Assembly (NCBI GenBank): GCA_963457665.1
Contig: OY735215.1
Span: 30,369,041-30,433,040, forward strand
Direction: 5' to 3'
DNA: 64,000 nt
Source of the DNA: Thysanoteuthis rhombus
Lineage: Eukaryota; Mollusca; Cephalopoda; Oegopsida; Thysanoteuthidae
This document shows positions 57,246-64,000 of this stretch, in pieces. The notes under the pieces were generated by a model, which saw nothing but the letters and a program-made list of their open reading frames with translations, did no database searches and was not told the DNA's origin. Position 1 is the stretch's first letter, and every line of letters begins with the position of its first letter. The position numbers were made by a program, and so were the translations under genes.

Positions 57246-59559
57246 AAAAAATTATTGGTACATATAATTAATGTGAAAAAACCCAAAAAAAGCAAAACAA
57301 AAAAAAACAAGTAAAGCATTCATATCAACATTATCTGAAAGTTTCATAATATAAGAATTAATAGAGAAATCACACCTAAAGAGACATAGCCAATTTTTGT
57401 CCTTGCATGAGTGGGAGGTAGAAAAATAGCTGACATAATATGAAGTTGAGAGTTCAAGTATTTGTCTAACGAGAATATTCAAAGAGAATGCTTCCTAATT
57501 TCTTCAAATGAAATAATTTCCGTATCAAGGACCTTACATTCTACAGCTTCTAATGCCTGCTCTATGTCCAACCAAATTATTGGAACCTTTGGACAACTAT
57601 AAGTATGTCTTCCCCCTCAAATATCTTGGTTTTGTGACAAACAGTGCATTGGTCTTTGTTTAATCTGGAAAAAACTAAGGACACACAAGTAAATAAATAA
57701 ATGATAAAATTCAATTACTAGCTGGTGACATCTATCTAATTTTTTGTTAGAAAGTATGTTTTAGAGAACAAAAAAAAATTGCTTTAAAAAGGTAATTCAA
57801 AGAAATTTCAAGTTATCTCCATTGTGAAACAAAAGATAATGCATCTTGGTACAGTGATAGACTTTTTAATATAAGTATTCCTTCTAGTAATTCAAATATG
57901 AAAATTTTCATTGAAATCTATCTGTATATCTTTGTAATGGGAAAAAGTTTATTCTACAACCTTCATAATGTAAGCACCATTTTTAGTAGAAGGGTTATAT
58001 GTGAACTAGCATTATGTCTTCATGATTTCCTTGAATTAGAGTCAAATAATTTTTTTATTTAGTTTCTTACATCATAGCCAAACATGTAAATCAGTATGTC
58101 TGATTGGTCTGGTCCTATTATAACCTAGAAGTTATAATAGATTTGTCTAAATGAAATACTCTAACAGAGCAAATTAAACAATAAAAGGGTTGTAAAGGAG
58201 ATATTCTTCTTTGTTATGGCAACAGACTTTGTTGAAATTTTAATAGACAATTCTCACAGAAACGCTGATTGTTTGAAACTAAGATAAAAGGGGTAAAAAA
58301 AAAAAGAGAGTGTGTGAATGACTGTAAGAGAGAAAGAGTCATTGGTGTTAGTGAGCGAGTTAAAGTCTGTTGGCATAACAATATACAATTGTGTCACAGA
58401 GACGGTGTTCGTTTGAGTCAAAAACTGGTTGAAGAAATAAGTGTGTGAATGACTAGAACAAAGATTCGAGTAAGTGAGTTAGAGAAAGTGTGATGTAATG
58501 GATGAGTGGATTATAGGAAGAGAAGAGTGATTCGGTAAGTCTCTCTTTCTCCTCCCCTTTTTTTCATCTTTTAGATGTAGCTAACTTTGTGATAACATTG
58601 TAATACTCTCAACACACACATATGCACAAAAAAAATTTTTTTTTTAAATTTAAAAATACTTTCGCAGTAAAATCAAAATTGCTCAAAATTTTTAAATGGC
58701 CAAACCAAGAAATTTCATGTCTAAAATTCAAATAAAACCAATCTTTCAACTAGTAGCAGCTTTTACTTCAAATCTATCTCATATAATTTAGGTTTGAACC
58801 ATCTTTTGCATTGTATGTGTAGGTGCATTGTTGAGATTTGGGGAATGAATGTTTTCAAAAGTGATTTGCCTAAAATAGTACTAATCATTAGAGCCATTGT
58901 TTCTATAAAAAAATTAAAAAAAATTAAAAAAAAACTCAATAAATGATGAGAAGTACATAAATACATTAAAAAAAATAATATCAGAAAAATGACTTTTGAC
59001 CAAACAAACTAATCTGGGGTTCGAAAAGAACTTTTAGTTGAAAATCTATTGATAGGAAATCATTCATTCCATTTATAATAGATCCAAAATGTATAAAAAG
59101 AAATATGAATTTGTTTTTTTAGAGTTTAAAGGCCAACTAAATTATGGATTAAATAATGACATTCATTGTTGTATGGAGAATAAGTCCTAATAGTCCCGTA
59201 GTCTACTAGAGTCCCATAGGAGTTTTCAAGCCAACAAATGAAACCAATTGGACATGTTAGAGAGAACTTGAGTAAGAATATTTAGTATGGATATTCCAGA
59301 TCAAATAAATTGTGAATAAATTTCAGTGTCATTTTTTATAATGGCTGATTTTTGCCGTAGTGCCTTAGACTGAGAAAAGAGAAAAGAAAAAAAATAAGGA
59401 CCTTCCACGCCTCAAATAGGGGCATATTGTTTATCATTGGAAAGGAAATTTCATGCTTAGTCAGGTCAACAGAAGATCCATATGGCTCATGCAAGTCCCT
59501 TTATGTTATTGTCAACCAAGAATCTTGTTTTAAAATGAAATAGCTGTGTGGTCATAGCT

Positions 59560-60180
59560 ATAACATAAGAGAGATAATTGTTGATGGATTTAATAATTTC
59601 TTTTGTAGCCTTTTGCTTACCCTTGCACAGAATTTCAGAGAAAACTTTTGGAGACATCAAGAACCTCTGGAACAATTTTCTGGGTTGGACAGTTAACCAT
59701 GATATGGTGAGGTAATTGTGCATAGATCTGGTCAAAAATTTCATGACTCATGTCATAACCTCCTACTCACCCTTCCACGAAATTTAATTGAAATCTATAG
59801 GGAACTTCTCGAAATATTGTGTATTTTGGAGATATTGCATGGTATTGACAGATAGCTACAATGTAGGGGAGGTAATTGCACATTGATCTGCTCCCAAATA
59901 GAATCACTTTTCTCATCTATTGTCCACTCTTCCACAGAATTTCATTGAAATTCATTGAGAACTTTGAGATATATTGAGTGGACAGAATTATTTGAGATAT
60001 TTTATGGTTGCCAGCAGTTAGCTAGAACACAGGGGAGATAATCCTGCATGGATAAGATGGAAATGCATGGAAAATATTTTCTGAATTATTCCGGAGCCTA
60101 TTGCCCATGCTTCCAAAAAAATTTATTTGAAATTAATTTGGAACTTTGCGCTCAAAATTCTGTTACTCAGTCTGTCATGT
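59560..60180 (+). repeat. Interspersed/tandem degenerate repeat, cluster 1
   Basis: Units of roughly 150-190 bp share CCNTTCCACAGAATTTCATT, GAAATTCATTGAGAACTT, GGAGATATTG and then GGGGAGGTAATTGTGCAT and GATCTG. About three to four decayed copies are visible, at about 59612, 59770, 59925 and 60090. No coding potential is apparent. Confidence 0.65.
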
Positions 60181-60496
60181 TTATTGATTTCTATTTTTTA
60201 GTGGTTGAGATTGCATTTACACTAGGTGTAATTTAGGATTGATTTGAACCTTAGATATTATTTCAGCCATTAACTGTCAGAATCCTGGAATAGACATTTT
60301 AAGCGTTGGGAAAAACAAATTACAGGATTAAGTCAATATCTAAAAAAAACCTTTGCTATATCTTTTAGTTTTTTTTCTTTTACAGTTTTTATCCTGAAAT
60401 AAAGTCAAGATATGTTCCAATCTCAATAATAACTGAATTTCTCGGGTCAAGATTGAGTGGAATTTTTTTTCATTGTTTTTATTCAAACTCCAAAAT

Positions 60497-60530
60497 TTAT
60501 GTGACCATCTGTCTTCTTGATGTCCAGGTT
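60497..60530. other. No feature: unrecognised AT-rich stretch beside repeats
   Basis: Nothing recognised. The overlapping minus-strand open frame to 60751 includes a (GGTTCT)n hexamer run at about 60690-60715 (plus strand CCAGAA repeats) and a G run. Confidence 0.3.
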
Positions 60531-60684
60531 TGGGCTCGCACTCTAGTTAATTGATCCTGCCATACAGAGAAAGGTTTGCATTTTTCACCACTAACACTTC
60601 TATATCCTTTAATCACTATACATGTAGATGTCAAAAACCATGACAGACTGAGTAATAGAATTTTGAACATGAAAATGTGAGCCA

Positions 60685-60716
60685 CAGCCACAACCAGAAC
60701 CAGAACCAGAACCAAA
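60685..60716 (+). repeat. CCAGAA hexanucleotide microsatellite
   Basis: Four to five imperfect copies of ACCAGA lie immediately before a ten-base G run. Confidence 0.85.
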
Positions 60717-60759
60717 ACTAGTAAAAACAAAAGGGGGGGGGGGGTATTCAAAAAGAGGG

Positions 60760-61410
60760 AGGGGTTAATGTTAAAAAGGGAGAAGATGCACTTTGATTTT
60801 GATCAATAAAAGTGGAAAAATGCCCCCCCCCCCCCGATTGATCCCTAAAAAGTGAATAAAAGCATTCGCCTAATTTTGACCCCAGAAAAAGTTCCATGAT
60901 TTTCACCACCTAAAATGAAGAAAAAAAATTCAATCTTGACAGTAAAAATGGAAAAAAAAAGTTCCCTCTTGACGTCAACCCCTGAAAATGAACCCCCCTT
61001 AATTCAACTCCTGAAAATGAACCTGCCCCTAATTTGACCCCTAAATGATAAACACTCCCTCCAAGTTAGACCCACCCTTCCAAAAAAAAAAAAAAAAAAA
61101 AAAAAAAACTTTTGTGCCCTTAAGATGAAAAAACAATTTCCCCTAGTTTTTGCCCCTAAAAAGGTGGAACCCCCCCCCAAAAAACAGAACTTCCCCTACA
61201 ATACAATAAAGGTTGAAAATAATTTTTCCATCTGAATTTTGATTCCAAAATGTACAAAAATATTCCCCTTGATTTTGACCCAAAAAATAAAGAAATTTCC
61301 TAGATTTTGAATTCTAATTCTGAAAAATTCCCCTATATTTTGACCTGTAAAAGTGAGAAATGTTCCTCCTTGATTTTGACCCTAAAATGGTAAAATAAAA
61401 GTTCCCTTCA
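60760..61410 (+). repeat. Degenerate minisatellite (unit about 35-40 bp)
   Basis: Successive units combine TTGACCCCTAAAA-like, GTGAAAAAA-like and TTCCCCCTTGATTT-like blocks, for example CTAATTTTGACCCCAGAAAA, CTAATTTGACCCCTAAATGA and TTGATTTTGACCCTAAAATG. Fifteen or so diverged units can be followed, with C and A runs of varied length. Confidence 0.7.
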
Positions 61411-63469
61411 TATAATCTACACATTCTCCAATTACTAAACTTTATATTTTGGAAAATTGATTAATCAATGATGTAAAGTATAGTTACATGATAAATTGTG
61501 CAGCGGAACTTAAACCATATTACTATTCAAGGTATTCCTGTACAACCAATAAACAGCACAGTATGAGAAAAAAATCCTTCTTGAATAAAGAACACAATCT
61601 TATATCACATTTTTGTTTTGATTAGAAAGAAATAATAATAAATGTTCTTTTATTTCATCATCAAAAACAGATTGTTTTAGCATAATGAATAATCTAAATC
61701 AACTCCCCCAGAATGTGAACAAAAAAAAACAAAAAAAAGTTTTATGGGAGGTTTTCTAATACTAACTAGCTAAAAAGCTGTATAAGGCTCCCAGATATAC
61801 CCACAGAAATTTTCATGAAGTTATGTCGAGTACTTTTGCAGTAGGCTATTACCTAAAGACAGACAGACATTTTGTGAATTATGATAAGATGCTGTATGAT
61901 CTGATTTGTGAAGAAATATGAAAAATTTTACACCACAAATTATTCACTGAAGTAAATAGTTTGAGTAGAACTATAACTATGGATCCGTCTTATTTTGAAA
62001 ATCTTTATTCTGCTAGAACAAATTTGCATGCAAACCAAAAGCCCTGAATCTATAAGAAAAGTTAATCTAATTGATAACACCAAGTTCTAATGAAAATGCT
62101 GCTTACTGAAATAGTAGTTGAGCAGTAAAGTAGTGTGCGCAGGTTTTATTACATTGTTGCTGAAGCAAATCTGAAAAATGCTGTGTGTTTAATCATATAG
62201 TTATTCAAGTAATTAGAAATAAGTGCTGAACTCGAGAGGACAAATGAGCAAATTCCTTAAATCAAGGAAAGTGGAAGAATGATGTCAGAATGAAGTCATA
62301 AACCAAAATGGAGACTGCCAATGATGAATAAATAATTTATTTTTGAATTGAGGGCAAAGGGTAATGGAAATCATGCCATGCTAACGAGAAAGAAATTGCA
62401 CAGACGTGATAAATGTCTGAAAGTAATCGATATCCAAGAGAAATTATAAACAATTAAAACACCCAAAAAAGAGGGACAACGGTTAACTGACTCAAAGAAA
62501 ACTCTGAATGATATATTTGATACCCAATGATCACTATGCAGTTGCTGTAAATGTTTATCATAATTTATCATTTGGGTGTGTTTAAGCAGAGTACGTTCAC
62601 TGAATGATAATAGTAATAACTATGGAAAAAGAAAATATTGAATTGAACTGTTGCAAGTTTAAAATGACTTATATAGGTAAACAATGCAAGTTGTATAAAA
62701 ACAGGGGTCTCACCAACTAGCCAGTTCAAAATTTCTAGACATATTTGTGACAATAGGTAAGTCAACATGGGGTAACTGAATGGGTGATAGACAATCAAGT
62801 TTTTTTTTTGTTTGTTTTTTTTTCAAATGTGCCTCCCTTCCTCTCACGAGAGAGCCGATTTTTCCCTGACAATATACAAAATTCCAACATTTTCAGAAAT
62901 CTCAAAAACTTCCTGTTCATGGGAAACTTATTTCCTCCCCCCTGATATTTCCCTGACAAGTGAGAACCCAGAAAAATATTTGATACTTGAAAAAAAATTT
63001 TTTAAGTGAATATTCTTCATCTAACCATCATTCTGATTAAATGATTGAGCTTTAAACCTAACAAACATACTTATCCTATCCAGATATAAAATAAACATAC
63101 ACAAAAGTTTTCATATCTGCTAAAAAATCACAAAGATCATCAAGCTGAATATAGAGATACATCAGACAATTCAACAGATTACAAGTGAGAATTATAGTGT
63201 AGCATGAATATATGTTATGGTGAGAATTTTGTACATAACACATTCCAGTGAACAATAATCTATTTAGGAAAATCATCTTTGTACTATTGTTTGGAAGTGC
63301 AATTCTGAGATGAAATATGAATCAAATTTTTCTTTCAGACAAAAATAACCAACTGATAACACTAACCAAATGACAGGGGTAAAAGATATAAAATTTGGAA
63401 CAATTTACATTCATTGTTAAGTTATCAAAATATTATAAACTTTATATGATAAACTAGGAAGCACTCAGA

Positions 63470-63900
63470 GAGTCAACGCTATTGTCCGGGGGTGTAATTA
63501 TGCATTACGCACCCAAATTTAATCAGTTCTTCCGTAGCCTATTGTCTATCCTTCCAAACATGATATTTTAGCAATATGTGATTTAGACATAACCACGATG
63601 CAGGGGAGATGATTGTGCATATATCCGTTCCAAAATTTGATCAGTTCTCCTGTAAGTCTACTGTCCATCCCCATGACAGAATTTCATAGAAATTCATTGA
63701 GAACTTCTAGAGATATTGTGTTTACAGTCATGCATGAATACACGATTGGGAAGGGGTGGTGGTAAAATATCTCTCAATCAGAAAAAGAATCCAAGAACCG
63801 CCGCAGAAGTTCACTACCTCTTTCTCACTCAATGGCCCATCCTTCATTGAAATTCATTCAGTACTTTTAGAGATATATGTGGACAGAAAAAGAGACAAGC
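63470..63900 (+). repeat. Interspersed/tandem degenerate repeat, cluster 2
   Basis: Units are related to those at 59.6-60.2 kb, for example GGGGAGATGATTGTGCATAT, then GTCCATCC, ACAGAATTTCATAGAAATTC and GAACTTCTAGAGATATTGTG (63602-63722). A decayed copy precedes it (from about 63485) and another follows, ending GTGGACAGAAAAAGAGACAA. A single similar unit may exist at about 61780-61880. Confidence 0.65.
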
Positions 63901-64000
63901 AGATGCAACCAAAAACAAACCTCTTTTCAACTTCATAAACAGAGGTAAAAAAAAAAAAAAATGCCAGATCAAAGGAGACAACTATTTTAAATGAAAGATT

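Larger units (their letters stand above)
56340..64000 (-). other. 14-3-3 gene 2, intron 1 (continues past the right edge)
   Basis: The acceptor before exon 2 lies at about 56340-56350, and no exon 1 (expected about 104 conserved codons) is found up to 64000. The intron holds the SINE palindrome, a degenerate C-rich repeat at 60.8-61.4 kb and two clusters of an interspersed repeat ending in GAGATATTGTG-like sequence. Confidence 0.8.

Overview
The window is nuclear DNA from an intron-rich animal, most likely an invertebrate. It is AT-rich and full of homopolymer A/T runs and microsatellites. It carries relics of LINEs, a Tc1/mariner-type transposon, tRNA-derived SINEs and short inverted-repeat elements. 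Only about 2% is recognisably coding. The species cannot be named from sequence alone; a lophotrochozoan or other invertebrate is a guess from the 14-3-3 sequences and repeat types.

Three genes are supported. (1) On the minus strand, exons 1 and 2 of an MRTO4-like ribosome-assembly gene (7895 to 7698) read leftwards. The remaining exons were not found in the leftmost 7.7 kb. (2) Head-to-head with it, 640 bp away, a complete zeta-type 14-3-3 gene runs on the plus strand (8535-14862). It has five coding exons, 252 codons and canonical GT-AG introns. The shared intergenic segment holds an ETS-type site near MRTO4, and a perfect palindromic CRE, a reversed CCAAT box, a TATA-like box and a YY1-type site near the 14-3-3 start. 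(3) A second, more divergent 14-3-3 gene lies tail-to-tail on the minus strand (coding exons 56339 to 32803). Its introns are about 1.7, 11.2 and 10.1 kb, and its first coding exon lies beyond the right edge. The intron positions and phases of the two 14-3-3 genes match, so they are paralogs in inverted orientation.

Layout: 1-7697, presumed MRTO4 intron or intergenic; 7698-8534, MRTO4 start and bidirectional promoter; 8535-14862, 14-3-3 gene 1, whose intron 1 contains two large C-rich minisatellites (about 11.04-12.30 kb and 12.45-13.08 kb), the second ending about 60 bp before exon 2; 14863 to about 16 kb, 3' UTR; about 16-32.5 kb, intergenic DNA with decayed repeats; 32.8-64 kb, 14-3-3 gene 2 with repeat-filled introns.

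The most striking structure is a 264-bp inverted repeat with a 4-bp spacer (56683-57214) made of two head-to-head tRNA-derived SINE copies; I found no mismatch between the arms. Other notable items are the intronic minisatellites with ordered unit variants, two elements bounded by terminal inverted repeats, a pogo/Tigger-like MITE, and several locally duplicated degenerate repeats. I found no sign of an undescribed multi-gene system.
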